Assembly: GCF_947492535.1 (NCBI RefSeq)
Contig: NZ_CANLNH010000002.1
Span: 248,001-312,000, forward strand
Direction: 5' to 3'
Origin: an uncultured Dokdonia sp.
GTDB taxonomy: Bacteria; Bacteroidota; Bacteroidia; Flavobacteriales; Flavobacteriaceae
DNA length: 64,000 bases
Each line of letters opens with the position of its first letter. Position 1 is the first letter of the stretch. A program made the position numbers and the translations under genes. Positions 43,420 through 52,358 of this stretch are shown here, piece by piece. The notes under the pieces are model-generated. The model had not been told where the DNA came from. It searched no databases and was given only the letters and a program-made list of their open reading frames with translations.

Positions 43420-45978
43420 TTATTTGTTATTTCTTCTGTATAGATTATTTGTAGCCTGAAGGAGTTTTCGTTTTAGATTTTTATCAAGATCAGGATGTGT
43501 TGTTAGGTAGTTTTCTACAAGTGTATATGCTTCGGCAGAGGTATATTGTCCTATGGTATTATTTAACCATCCTAATGGAAAGAAAATATCACCTGTCTGC
43601 TGAATCTCTTCTAGTAACTCTAAACTTAACGCAACGGTAGCACCGTTTTCTTTTTGATGTAACGGATGATGTATATACGAGCAGGCTGTTTGTACCCAAT
43701 TTTCTTTTTCGCGGTTTGTAGCGTCTTTAAATGACTCAAAGAAAGCTATTCTCACAGCAGCGTCTTGATCTAAGGCTGGTGTTAAGAATTCAAAACGTTT
43801 TATTTTATCAGGATTGGTCAATTCTGATTTCGCTTTCGCTAAAATTGCCTCAGCATCTGGATGACCATATAAAGCTAATCGTTGTGCTAAACTGGTGTAA
43901 TTATCTTTATTTAAAACCAAATTATCTATCGTTTCTTTTTTATTCCAAATACGATATAGTGTTGCCATTCCTTCTTCTGAATGTGCTATAGAACGATACG
44001 TATTAAAGAGTATTTTCTTTATGTTCTTGGGTTCCGATTGTTGTAATCTTTTATATAAAACCGTTTCTATTTTTGACTGATAGGCGGTTCGTTGTTGTTC
44101 TGTAAACGCATTCCAATACAGACTAGAGAGTTGTCTTGTAATTAATTGTAGAATAAGTTCGTTTGTTTCTATACCAACCCCATTGATACTATTTTCAAAT
44201 ACCGTTGCTGTTTCTACTGTTCCTAGTAATGTTTGTTCATAGAGATTAAGATATGTCTGTGCTCTTGCTACTTCCTCTTGAATATAAGGGGTTTGTAATA
44301 CGGCGTCTACAGGAAATACACCATATCCATACCCGTTGCTATTATAAATAATATATAAAGGCCTCGCATCTCCTATCGCTTCAGATACCTCAATGGTTTT
44401 TGCATTGCTTACTATAGAGATTTTCTTCATTGCATCTGGATATACTAAGCTAATTTCAAAAGATTGTGGCCATAGGTTATCAGAGCCATCTTCTGCTTTT
44501 TGAGATACTGTAAAGTGTTTGATCTTATGGTTGTCATCATATTGAATGTCACCAGAGAATACAGGTCTCCCTGCCGAATTCACCCAAACATCACTCCATT
44601 TTTTTAAATTTAATACTGTCTTTGTATCAAGAATTTCTACCAGTCCGTTCCAATCTGCATTTCCATTTGCATAGGTGGCTATGTACTCCCCTATTCCTTC
44701 TTTAAACTTCTCTTTCCCTAGCGAAAGTTCTAGTTGGCGCATCATAATAGGTGCTTTATTATAAATGATACTTCCGTATAAAGAGCCTGCATTTTTTAGA
44801 TTATCTAGCTCCTGCCGAATAGGATTGCTTCCTTTTGTACGATCTACACTATAGGCTCTTGGGTAATGTGATGTTAAAAACTGTAAGTCATGATTAATAT
44901 CTGTAAAGACTGGGTTTACAATCTTATCTGCCATAAAATTAGCAAACACTTCTTTCATCCACACATCATTAAACCACTCCATGGTAACGAGGTTTCCAAA
45001 CCACATATGGGCAGTTTCGTGCGCAATGAGTTTGGCTCTGGATAATTCTTGAGTTCGTGTAGCACTAGTATCTAAAAACAAACTAGATTCTCGATATTGA
45101 ATGGCTCCTGTATGTTCCATTCCTCCATATTGAAATCCTGGAATGGTTGCAAAATCAAATTTCTTAAATGGGAAATCAACTTGCGTATAGTCTTCTAGAA
45201 AATCTAACGACGACTGGTGTAATTCAAAAATACGAGCTGTACTAGCGGTAATTTTTTCTTTATTGGTTTCTCTGTACAGCATATTCATTTCACGCTTGGT
45301 ATCTTGAGAGGTCACTTTTTCAAATTGTCCCGCTACAAACGAAAACAAATAGGTGCTCATCTTATCCGAAGGTTCAAATTGATAGGTCGTAAATTCTTCT
45401 GCTATTTCTTTAGATGCTAATGGTGCTCCGCACAATACTTCCCAGGCCGAAGGAGCTATTATTTTTACAACATAACTGGCTCTGATATCTGGTTGATCAA
45501 AACATGGGAAAACGGTTCTGGCACGGTCTGGAACTAATAATGTGTATAAATAATCATCGTTACGATTTAGAGATAATTCTCCAGCTGTAAACCCAATGTC
45601 AATAGTATTTTTTCCTAATTCTAAGGCTTCTACAGGAATGATGAGGTGTTCTTTTTCGTGTATGGTTTTAATGATGTTTTCATTAACAGCAACACTGCTT
45701 ATAAGATTTTTATCTTCTTTAAAGTCTAGGTATAGTGGGTTTGATAGATCATTCACTGTTAGTTCTAGGGTTGCTCGGGAAGTAATAGGCAGGTTCTTTT
45801 TTTCTGGAATGACAAAAGATAGATTATATACCACATCTGCTACTTGTGAGCGTCTATAGGTTGCCATATCTAAGGGCACGCCTGTATCATTTAAGGATAT
45901 AGTTTCTGGGGTGGTTGTTTGTTTACAGGATAGACACAAAAGAAGTGCTATTATAAGACTACTAATAGATTTAAACAT
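43420..45978 (-). CDS. M1 family aminopeptidase, lipoprotein
   Basis: An 852-residue exported zinc aminopeptidase of the aminopeptidase N type. A lipoprotein signal (MFKSISSLIIALLLCLSC) is followed by the N-terminal beta domain. The catalytic domain has FPGFQYGGMEHTGAIQYRE... (GxMEN equivalent as GGMEH) and HETAHMWFGNLVTMEWFND with VWMKEVFANF, i.e. HExxH-x18-E. The C-terminal helical domain follows. LAKAKSELT near residue 715 corresponds to a decayed palindrome (CGCTTTCGCTAAAA at 43833-43846). The likely role is periplasmic or surface peptide degradation. It is monocistronic. Confidence 0.93.
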   Translation of the reverse strand: MFKSISSLIIALLLCLSCKQTTTPETISLNDTGVPLDMATYRRSQVADVVYNLSFVIPEKKNLPITSRATLELTVNDLSNPLYLDFKEDKNLISSVAVNENIIKTIHEKEHLIIPVEALELGKNTIDIGFTAGELSLNRNDDYLYTLLVPDRARTVFPCFDQPDIRASYVVKIIAPSAWEVLCGAPLASKEIAEEFTTYQFEPSDKMSTYLFSFVAGQFEKVTSQDTKREMNMLYRETNKEKITASTARIFELHQSSLDFLEDYTQVDFPFKKFDFATIPGFQYGGMEHTGAIQYRESSLFLDTSATRTQELSRAKLIAHETAHMWFGNLVTMEWFNDVWMKEVFANFMADKIVNPVFTDINHDLQFLTSHYPRAYSVDRTKGSNPIRQELDNLKNAGSLYGSIIYNKAPIMMRQLELSLGKEKFKEGIGEYIATYANGNADWNGLVEILDTKTVLNLKKWSDVWVNSAGRPVFSGDIQYDDNHKIKHFTVSQKAEDGSDNLWPQSFEISLVYPDAMKKISIVSNAKTIEVSEAIGDARPLYIIYNSNGYGYGVFPVDAVLQTPYIQEEVARAQTYLNLYEQTLLGTVETATVFENSINGVGIETNELILQLITRQLSSLYWNAFTEQQRTAYQSKIETVLYKRLQQSEPKNIKKILFNTYRSIAHSEEGMATLYRIWNKKETIDNLVLNKDNYTSLAQRLALYGHPDAEAILAKAKSELTNPDKIKRFEFLTPALDQDAAVRIAFFESFKDATNREKENWVQTACSYIHHPLHQKENGATVALSLELLEEIQQTGDIFFPLGWLNNTIGQYTSAEAYTLVENYLTTHPDLDKNLKRKLLQATNNLYRRNNK

Positions 45979-46149
45979 AGATTTTTTATTTATGATTCAA
46001 GATCGCTATGCTACAAGAATCAGAAGTCAAGACTTTATGCGAATGTATGTATTGTTGTTTAAACTGTAAAACGAGAGATAAACTAGTACGATACTTCGAC
46101 ATGCTCATTACATAGCTTTCTAGAGGAGAAATCCTTACTATATATCTAG

Positions 46150-46177
46150 TGAGAACCTGAAACGAGTTCAGGTTGAC
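46150..46177 (+). repeat. 28-bp intergenic element, copy A
   Basis: Begins TGAGAACCTGAAACGAGTTC. The core AACCTGAA...TTCAGGTT is an inverted repeat. Identical to copy B. Confidence 0.92.
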
Positions 46178-46325
46178 GTGGGTAAAATAGCGTACTAAGC
46201 TATTTTAAAAAAGTCTTTTAATTCTTTTTGGGAGATATACTTGGTATATTTTCGCGAAAGCGTATATATTTAAACCGCATTATGAATGTATTATCATAAT
46301 CTTACTACAAAAATTCTCAATGTGA

Positions 46326-46353
46326 TGAGAACCTGAAACGAGTTCAGGTTGAC
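46326..46353 (+). repeat. 28-bp intergenic element, copy B
   Basis: Identical to copy A over 28 bp, 176 bp away in the same orientation. Confidence 0.92.
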
Positions 46354-46389
46354 AACAAATTAATGATAATTTAGTTTTAAAAAAATAAG

Positions 46390-46409
46390 ATTCCCTCCTT
46401 CGAGGGAAT
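46390..46409 (-). terminator. Terminator after rnr
   Basis: ATTCCCTC-CTTC-GAGGGAAT hairpin 5 bp past the rnr stop. On the minus strand it is followed by CTTATTTTTTT. Confidence 0.88.
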
Positions 46410-46413
46410 TTAA

Positions 46414-48639
46414 TTATTCCTTCACGCCTATCAAATGAAAATCAAGATGTTTCTTGACAAGATCGGCTTCTTTTACTTTGACAATTACTTCATCTCCTAA
46501 CGTGATTTGGTTATGGGTTCTTTGCCCAATAATAGAATACGTTTCTTGATCAAATTCGTAATGATCGTCTTTAATATCCCGTAAACGTACCATTCCTTCA
46601 CACTTATTAGAAATAATTTCTACATAGATTCCCCATTCTGTTACGCCAGAAATCACCCCTAAGAATTCTTCATCTTTATGATCTTGCATAAACTTGACTT
46701 GCATGTATTTTATGCTATCACGTTCTGAATTGGTTGCCAGCTGTTCCATGGCACTGGAATGTTTACATTTTTCTTCATACTCTTCTTCACTTGCTGGCTT
46801 TCCACCATCTAAATAATGTTGTAGTAAACGGTGTACCATCACATCTGGATAACGACGTATAGGTGATGTAAAATGTGAGTAATAATCGAATGCGAGTCCG
46901 TAATGTCCTATATTTTCTGTAGAATATACGGCTTTAGACATAGTACGTATGGCAAGGGTATCTACCATGTTTTGTTCTTTCTTCCCTTGTACATCAACGA
47001 GTAGGGTATTTAAAGAGCTTGTAACGCTCTTACGATCTTTTAAGTTGAGTTTGTACCCAAACTTCCCTACAACCTTCTCTAAGGCTGCTAATTTCTCGTC
47101 ATCTGGTTCGTCATGGATACGATATACAAAGGTATGTTTTGGTGTCTTTTTACCAATAAATTCAGATACTTTACGATTGGCTAACAACATAAACTCTTCA
47201 ATAAGTTTATTTGCATCTTTTGATGTTTTAAAGAAAACCCCCGTTGGATTGGCATCTTCATCTAAGTTGAATTTTACTTCTACTTTATCAAAAGAAATGG
47301 CACCGTCTTTCATACGTTGTCTACGCATGAGTTTAGCAAGTCTATCTAACTCTAAGGTTGCTTCCACCAATGTATCATCTACCTTGTATGTTTTTCCAGT
47401 TAAGGAAACTTCGGCAGGGATAGTATTGTTGTACGATTTGTTCTCGACTGCGCTCGAACTGACATTTTGTTCAATAATGGCTTGTGCTTCTTCATAAGCA
47501 AAACGTGCATCACTATAGGTTACAGTACGTCCGAACCACTGGTTATGTATTTTCGCGGAAGCAGGATCCATTTCAAACACTGCAGAAAAGGTATATTTCT
47601 CTTCATGTGGTCGTAAGGAACAAGCGCCATTACTTAAAATTTCAGGAAGCATTGGGACTACTCTATCTACCAAATATACAGAGGTAGCACGCTCATAAGC
47701 TTCATCATCTAAAATGGTTCCTGGTACTAAATAGTGACTTACATCGGCGATATGAATTCCTATTTCATAGTTTCCATTTTCTAGTTTTTGAAAACTTAAG
47801 GCATCATCAAAATCTTTTGCATCTTTAGGATCTATCGTAAATGTGAGAATGTCTCGCATATCACGACGTTTTGCTATTTCTTCTTTTTTAATAGAAGTAT
47901 CTATCTTATTTGCATAGTCTTCTACCTCTTGAGGAAATTCATAAGGAAGACCATATTGCACTAAAATAGAATGAATTTCTGTATTGTGTTCTCCTGGTTT
48001 TCCAAGAACTTTAGTTACTTTTCCAAATGGAGAATCTGCTTTGTCTGGCCAATCTTCTAATTTGACAACTACTTTATCACCATGCTCAGCTTTTCCTATT
48101 TTTTTAAGCGGTACAAATACATCTGTATACATCTTATTACTTTCTGATGTATGTACAAAAGCAAATTTTTTCTGTATTTCTATAACACCTACAAACTCTT
48201 CTGTTTTACGTTGTATAATCTTAACAATCTCACCTTCGTGTTTTTTACTACGGCGTTGTTTATATACATATACTTCTACTTCATCACCATGTAATGCTTT
48301 ATTTAAGTGATGTGGTGGTACATAAATATCTTGTTCCATATCGGGTACCATCACATAGCCACCTCCTTTACCAGAAACATCTAAAATTCCAGTATGGTAG
48401 TTACGATTAGGTGTGAGTTGATATTTGCCACGTTCAGGTTCTATAATTTGACCTTTGGCTCTTAATTGTCCTAATCTTTTGATCACCATATTGCGACTAC
48501 TCGTATCATTTACATCGAGTTTTGCACATATTTGTTTGTAATTAAACGTTTGGTGGTGATCTTCTTTAAGGATACGCATGATCCTTTCTGTGAGGTTATT
48601 TATCTTGGCAGAACTACGTCTGCGTTTTTTTCTAGTCAT
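46414..48639 (-). CDS. rnr: Ribonuclease R
   Basis: A 741-residue 3'-5' exoribonuclease of the RNB family. Domains in order: N-terminal winged helix (TERIMRILKEDHHQTFNYKQ), two cold-shock domains (GGYVMVPDMEQDIYVPPHHL, FVHTSESNKMYTDVFVPLKK), the RNB catalytic domain with the acidic cluster in TIDPKDAKDFDDALSF and DVSHYLVPG, and a C-terminal S1 domain (EFLGVISGVTEWGIYVEI). Around residues 393-412 (NVSSSAVENKSYNNTIPAEV) there is an insertion whose DNA is a dispersed flavobacterial-type repeat (47440-47464). It degrades structured RNA and takes part in ribosome quality control. It is monocistronic. Confidence 0.95.
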   Translation of the reverse strand: MTRKKRRRSSAKINNLTERIMRILKEDHHQTFNYKQICAKLDVNDTSSRNMVIKRLGQLRAKGQIIEPERGKYQLTPNRNYHTGILDVSGKGGGYVMVPDMEQDIYVPPHHLNKALHGDEVEVYVYKQRRSKKHEGEIVKIIQRKTEEFVGVIEIQKKFAFVHTSESNKMYTDVFVPLKKIGKAEHGDKVVVKLEDWPDKADSPFGKVTKVLGKPGEHNTEIHSILVQYGLPYEFPQEVEDYANKIDTSIKKEEIAKRRDMRDILTFTIDPKDAKDFDDALSFQKLENGNYEIGIHIADVSHYLVPGTILDDEAYERATSVYLVDRVVPMLPEILSNGACSLRPHEEKYTFSAVFEMDPASAKIHNQWFGRTVTYSDARFAYEEAQAIIEQNVSSSAVENKSYNNTIPAEVSLTGKTYKVDDTLVEATLELDRLAKLMRRQRMKDGAISFDKVEVKFNLDEDANPTGVFFKTSKDANKLIEEFMLLANRKVSEFIGKKTPKHTFVYRIHDEPDDEKLAALEKVVGKFGYKLNLKDRKSVTSSLNTLLVDVQGKKEQNMVDTLAIRTMSKAVYSTENIGHYGLAFDYYSHFTSPIRRYPDVMVHRLLQHYLDGGKPASEEEYEEKCKHSSAMEQLATNSERDSIKYMQVKFMQDHKDEEFLGVISGVTEWGIYVEIISNKCEGMVRLRDIKDDHYEFDQETYSIIGQRTHNQITLGDEVIVKVKEADLVKKHLDFHLIGVKE
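47440..47464. repeat. Dispersed imperfect palindrome inserted in rnr
   Basis: GTTCTCGACTGCGCTCGAAC followed by TGACA. The arms GTTC-CGA / TCG-GAAC pair. The word CTCGACTGCGCTCGA resembles an intergenic repeat common in Flavobacteriia; here it is read in frame as SSSAVEN. Confidence 0.7.
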
Positions 48640-49010
48640 TTAAAATTGTGTAATCATATTGTATTTCTATCATTGTAGAAATGTATTTATTTTTACTTAA
48701 TGAATGTATTGTAATGCATTTTGAAGGATAAATGCGTGAGTATAGTGAAGTCTATAAAAATAGAATGAATTCTTTAAAATAAATCCATTAAGATTACCGC
48801 AAAGCTACGGTTTAAATATTAAATGGAATATTTATAGCGTTATTTTAAAGTTAAAAGACTATTATTTAAGATTATAAAAGATAAAAGCAAACCTATAACA
48901 GGTTTGCTTTCATTATTTTTAAAAGTATTCGCTTTCGTACTTCGTCAAGCTCAGTATAAACTTCTACGTCATAAATTCCTTAAAAGCGTACTCAGTATAA
49001 TTCCTATTAA
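48640..49010. other. 371-bp intergenic region
   Basis: Holds the terminator of propeller paralogue 4 (48883-48910) and repeat-like words (CGCTTTCGTACTTCGTCAAG at 48930-48949). Upstream of rnr I see no clear promoter motif. Confidence 0.5.
48883..48910 (-). terminator. Terminator after propeller paralogue 4
   Basis: AAAGCAAACCT / AGGTTTGCTTT, 11-bp stem with ATAAC loop, about 100 bp past the stop. On the minus strand it is followed by TATCTTTTAT. Confidence 0.8.
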
Positions 49011-50471
49011 TTAATCTACAATCAGCTTTTTAGAAGCAATTCCTTCATTAGTACGAATTTCAACTATGTAGATTCCTTTTGGAAATTGACTCGTATTAAT
49101 TGTGGTGTCTTGCGTAGAAAACACATGCTGCCCTAAGGCATTATACATGGTAATATGTTGAATAGCTACAGCTTCTTCTTTTGGTAATTCTATAGTAACA
49201 TTAGAAGGTGCTGGATTTGGAAAAAGTTTAAATTGAGACGTTATAGATGCTTCTTTTGTAGATAATAATGTATTGGTAATATCAAAAACACGTACATGTC
49301 CCGTACTAGAATTACTTAAATTTGAGCCTATAGCAACAATAGTTCCCTCTGCAGAAAGACTCACACCAATACCAGACTGATCGCCTGCCATTTCTCCATC
49401 TATATCTTCACCAATTTGTCTCCAAAGATTATTTTGATTTTGATATATACGAACACTACCAGATGAAATTCCATTATCATTATTAAGTCTAGCGCCTACC
49501 GCTAAAATAGATCCATTCCTAGATAAACTTACGCCTCTACCAAACTGATCGCCTGCCATTTCTCCAGTAATTTTATTTCCTGTTTGCACCCAGTTTTCTC
49601 CTACATTTTTATAAACAATAACTTGGCCCGTTTGATTATTATCTACACTGTCTATCATAGAAGATATTGCTACAACCGTACCATCACCAGAAAGACTTAA
49701 CTCTCTGCCAAATTGATCACCTAGCATATCACTAGTGATATCGTCACCTATTTGATTCCATGATTCTTGTAAGTTTTTATATACACGAACATGGCCAGAT
49801 AAAACACCATCACCAATATCAAAAGGAGTCCCTATAGCTACTGTATTTCCATTATCAGATAAACTAACAGTAGTTCCTAAAACATTGGCAGTTATTGCAT
49901 CATTAATTGCGCTACCTATCCTACTCCAAGTATTACCTTCATTTCTAAAAATATTTACTTGACCAGAATTAGAATTTGTAGTGCTATTAAGATTTGAGCC
50001 TATCGCTATTATATTTCCATTACAAGAAAGACTAACACTACTTCCAAAAAAACGTTGTGAACTACTTCCATCAATATCCTCACCTACTTGTAACCATACA
50101 CCATTATTATTTTCATAAATACGTACATGACCAGAATTATTATTGTTGTTACTAGCACCTATAGCAACTATTCTTCCATTACAAGAAAGACTAACACTAC
50201 TTCCAGAAAGATCACCTGCACCTTCTCCATTAATATCTTGACCTATTTGGGTCCATACGCCATTAATGTTACGATAAATACGTACATGTCCAGAATTAGT
50301 ACCATTTCCATCATTATCAAAAGCACCAATAGCAACAGTGCTACCATCTGAAGATATACTAAGATTTGTACCAAAAAGATCACCTGTAGCCTCTCCATGA
50401 ATAGTTTGACCTATTTGGATTTGTCCAAAGGCTATAAAAGGAAAAAGAATAAAAAGTAATGGAAATTTCAT
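49011..50471 (-). CDS. Secreted seven-repeat propeller-like protein with T9SS sorting domain, paralogue 4
   Basis: A 486-residue protein homologous to the three array proteins, encoded 12 kb away on the opposite strand. The start is taken at MKFPLLFILFPFIAFG since this gives a signal peptide aligned with the paralogues; an in-frame upstream ATG would add 26 residues. Seven repeats (VSLSCNGRIVAIGA, HVRIYENNNGVWLQVGEDID) are more diverged than in the array. The end has the sorting domain (FKLFPNPAPSNVTIELPKEE ... KGIYIVEIRTNEGIASKKLI). It is monocistronic with a distal terminator. Confidence 0.87.
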   Translation of the reverse strand: MKFPLLFILFPFIAFGQIQIGQTIHGEATGDLFGTNLSISSDGSTVAIGAFDNDGNGTNSGHVRIYRNINGVWTQIGQDINGEGAGDLSGSSVSLSCNGRIVAIGASNNNNNSGHVRIYENNNGVWLQVGEDIDGSSSQRFFGSSVSLSCNGNIIAIGSNLNSTTNSNSGQVNIFRNEGNTWSRIGSAINDAITANVLGTTVSLSDNGNTVAIGTPFDIGDGVLSGHVRVYKNLQESWNQIGDDITSDMLGDQFGRELSLSGDGTVVAISSMIDSVDNNQTGQVIVYKNVGENWVQTGNKITGEMAGDQFGRGVSLSRNGSILAVGARLNNDNGISSGSVRIYQNQNNLWRQIGEDIDGEMAGDQSGIGVSLSAEGTIVAIGSNLSNSSTGHVRVFDITNTLLSTKEASITSQFKLFPNPAPSNVTIELPKEEAVAIQHITMYNALGQHVFSTQDTTINTSQFPKGIYIVEIRTNEGIASKKLIVD

Positions 50472-50655
50472 TTTACCATTATGTTTATGTAAAGAACGGA
50501 AATATTTATTATTAATAAAAAATTGTTTAATTAAATATTTATTTAACATTAAAATAATACAGATAGATTAAACAAAAATGGTATAATTCTTAAAAAAAAC
50601 TTAAATTTAATGTAACAATATGTAAAAAGTTGCGTCTTTATGTAAGACATAACCT

Positions 50656-50814
50656 ATGAATTCTATTAAAAAATTAAATAAAACTACGATTCTTTTCATC
50701 TTAATATTCATATTAGGACTCGTTGTCATAGGCGTATATATTAACAATTCTTTCAATAAAGATGGAAATCACACCTCTACTCCTTCTTCTAAAATAGAAA
50801 ACATTGCTAGTTAA
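50656..50814 (+). CDS. Possible small single-pass membrane protein (52 aa)
   Basis: ATG-initiated frame giving MNSIKKLNKTT, then a hydrophobic helix (ILFILIFILGLVVIGVYI) and a Ser/Thr-rich polar tail (NHTSTPSSKIENIAS). Basic residues before the helix and polar after it suggest N-in topology. No good ribosome binding site or terminator is visible. It may be a real small protein; I do not recognise it. Confidence 0.4.
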   Translation: MNSIKKLNKTTILFILIFILGLVVIGVYINNSFNKDGNHTSTPSSKIENIAS

Positions 50815-50889
50815 AAATAAGTAGCTATATCTAAAGTTTTCATTTCTACTTTTTTAAAATAATCTACTTCAATATTTTCATAAATCCAG

Positions 50890-51300
50890 TTATCAACATA
50901 TAATATATATATCATTTTCTTTTCTTTAAAAATTTAAAAAAATATGATGATTATAATAGGGTGTGAATAGCGGTATAACTTTTTGATCATTTTTTTTGAT
51001 TTGTCACTTACTATGAGTTATTCACTGCTTATGAAAAGTAAATTACTATTGTATGTCTTGATAATAGGTGTTTTATAAATAGCTATTCACAATTGTTGAA
51101 AACCATAATTGACACTATTTTGAAGATAATTTAGGTTGTTAGTTATTAAATATTAGGTGAAAAATGATGGATATAATTGATAAAAACTAATCAAATAAAA
51201 AGTTGTGAGATTCTTATAGAGCCTGTATTGTAAAAAAATAGATAGTATCCAATTTCAGTTATTAATATATTTTAAAAGTTATTGACAACTACTATTCACA
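50890..51300. other. Cluster of DnaA-box-like 9-mers (candidate origin)
   Basis: Six words one mismatch from TTATNCACA: TTATCAACA (50890), TGTGAATAG (50962, minus), TTATTCACT (51018), CTATTCACA (51083), TTATTGACA (51279) and CTATTCACA (51292), in about 410 bp of AT-rich DNA. No word matches exactly and no dnaA is nearby. Confidence 0.35.
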
Positions 51301-51364
51301 GTTTATAAACAAGCATTGGGTATGAAACTATAATCAATCAGTATTGTTTATTAAAAGTGTATAC

Positions 51365-51378
51365 GCTTTCGCGAAAGC
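51365..51378. repeat. Palindrome copy 12 (upstream of rpiB)
   Basis: Exact 14-mer inside a 26-bp palindrome (ATATACGC...), the most extended copy, about 25 bp before the rpiB -7 box. Confidence 0.95.
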
Positions 51379-51404
51379 GTATATATTAAACCTTAGAGTT
51401 TATA

Positions 51405-51412
51405 TAAATTTG
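51405..51412 (+). promoter_or_regulatory. Putative -7 box for rpiB
   Basis: TAAATTTG matches TANNTTTG, 22 bp before the ATG; palindrome copy 12 would overlap the -33 region. Confidence 0.5.
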
Positions 51413-51434
51413 CAAAAACAAATACAACAAACTC

Positions 51435-51866
51435 ATGAAAATTGCCATTGGAAATGATCACGCAGGTCCAGATTACAAACACACAATTGTAAAGTATCTA
51501 GAAAGTGAAGGACATGAAGTAACAAATTATGGAACAGATACTACTGATAGTGTTGATTATCCAGATTTTGGACATCTAGTTGCAAAAGATGTTGAAAATG
51601 GTGTTGTAGATTTTGGAATTGTTATTTGCGGAAGCGGTAATGGTATTGCAATGAGTGTCAATAAGCATAAAAATGTGCGTGCTGCTCTTTGCTGGATGAA
51701 AGAAATCGCAGAATTAGCAAGAGAACATAACGATGCAAATGTCATTAGTATTCCTGCTCGATATACTTCAGAAAATCAAGCATTAGAAATGGTTAAAACG
51801 TTTTTAACTACAGCATTTGAGGGAGGACGTCATCAGCGTCGTGTAGATAAAATATCTCATTGTTAA
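51435..51866 (+). CDS. rpiB: Ribose-5-phosphate isomerase B
   Basis: A 143-residue enzyme interconverting ribose-5-P and ribulose-5-P. Family features: IGNDHAGPDYKHTIVKYLES, NYGTDTTDSVDYPDFG, the catalytic Cys and anion hole in IVICGSGNGIAMSVNK, and RAALCWMKEIAELAREHNDA followed by NVISIPAR. Length is typical (140-155). It is followed 31 bp later by an ElaA-like acetyltransferase gene, probably co-transcribed. Confidence 0.95.
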   Translation: MKIAIGNDHAGPDYKHTIVKYLESEGHEVTNYGTDTTDSVDYPDFGHLVAKDVENGVVDFGIVICGSGNGIAMSVNKHKNVRAALCWMKEIAELAREHNDANVISIPARYTSENQALEMVKTFLTTAFEGGRHQRRVDKISHC

Positions 51867-51897
51867 TTTTCTAAAAAAACCGCTTTGCGGGTATGAT

Positions 51898-52356
51898 ATG
51901 CAAACCAAGCCACTTTTTTTTGAAGTAAAATCATATACAGATCTTAGTAGGGATGAGTTATATGCAATACTTCAATTACGTGCTGAAGTTTTTGTGGTTG
52001 AACAAGATTGTGTATATCAAGACATAGATGGTAAAGATGATATAGCATTACATATATTAGGGTATAAGGATAAAGAACTTGTTGCATATACACGTATTTT
52101 TCCGCCAAAAACGTATTTTGAATATGCAAGTATTGGTAGGGTAGTGGTACGCGCTTCAGAACGTAAGTTTAAATATGGATATGATCTTATGAAAAAATCT
52201 ATCGAAGCCACAGAAAAAGCATACGCGACAACTACTATTAAAATTTCAGCACAAACGTATTTAAAATCATTTTATAATAACCTAGGATTTAAAGAAGTAG
52301 GAGAGGGGTATCTCGAAGATGGAATCCCACATATCGGGATGATACGAACGTCTTAA
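51898..52356 (+). CDS. GNAT family N-acetyltransferase (ElaA-like)
   Basis: A 152-residue acetyltransferase. The start LSRDELYAILQLRAEVFVVE is the ElaA signature, followed by QDCVYQDIDGKDD and ARIF-like YTRIFPPKTYFEYASIGRVV with the acetyl-CoA-binding segment RASERKFKYGYDLM. Substrate unknown. It converges with the desaturase pseudogene; only 2 bp separate the stops. Confidence 0.88.
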   Translation: MQTKPLFFEVKSYTDLSRDELYAILQLRAEVFVVEQDCVYQDIDGKDDIALHILGYKDKELVAYTRIFPPKTYFEYASIGRVVVRASERKFKYGYDLMKKSIEATEKAYATTTIKISAQTYLKSFYNNLGFKEVGEGYLEDGIPHIGMIRTS

Positions 52357-52358
52357 GA

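Larger units (their letters stand above)
45979..46413. other. 435-bp intergenic region rich in dispersed repeats
   Basis: Between the M1 gene (upstream side) and rnr (downstream side). It contains two identical 28-bp elements, a half-decayed palindrome copy (TTTTCGCGAAAGCGTATATA at 46249-46268), a CTTCGACATGCTCA word (46089-46103 area) and the rnr terminator. No gene is seen. Confidence 0.7.
50472..51434. other. 963-bp AT-rich intergenic region
   Basis: The longest gap in the window. It contains one possible 52-codon gene (50656-50814), a cluster of DnaA-box-like 9-mers (50890-51300), very AT-rich tracts around 50920-50960, palindrome copy 12 and the rpiB promoter. Confidence 0.6.

Noticed and set aside
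47551-47566. Further palindrome copy in rnr (TTTTCGCGGAAGC)
   Set aside because: Several mismatches to the 14-mer; read as ASAKI, it may be ordinary coding sequence, so it was not counted.
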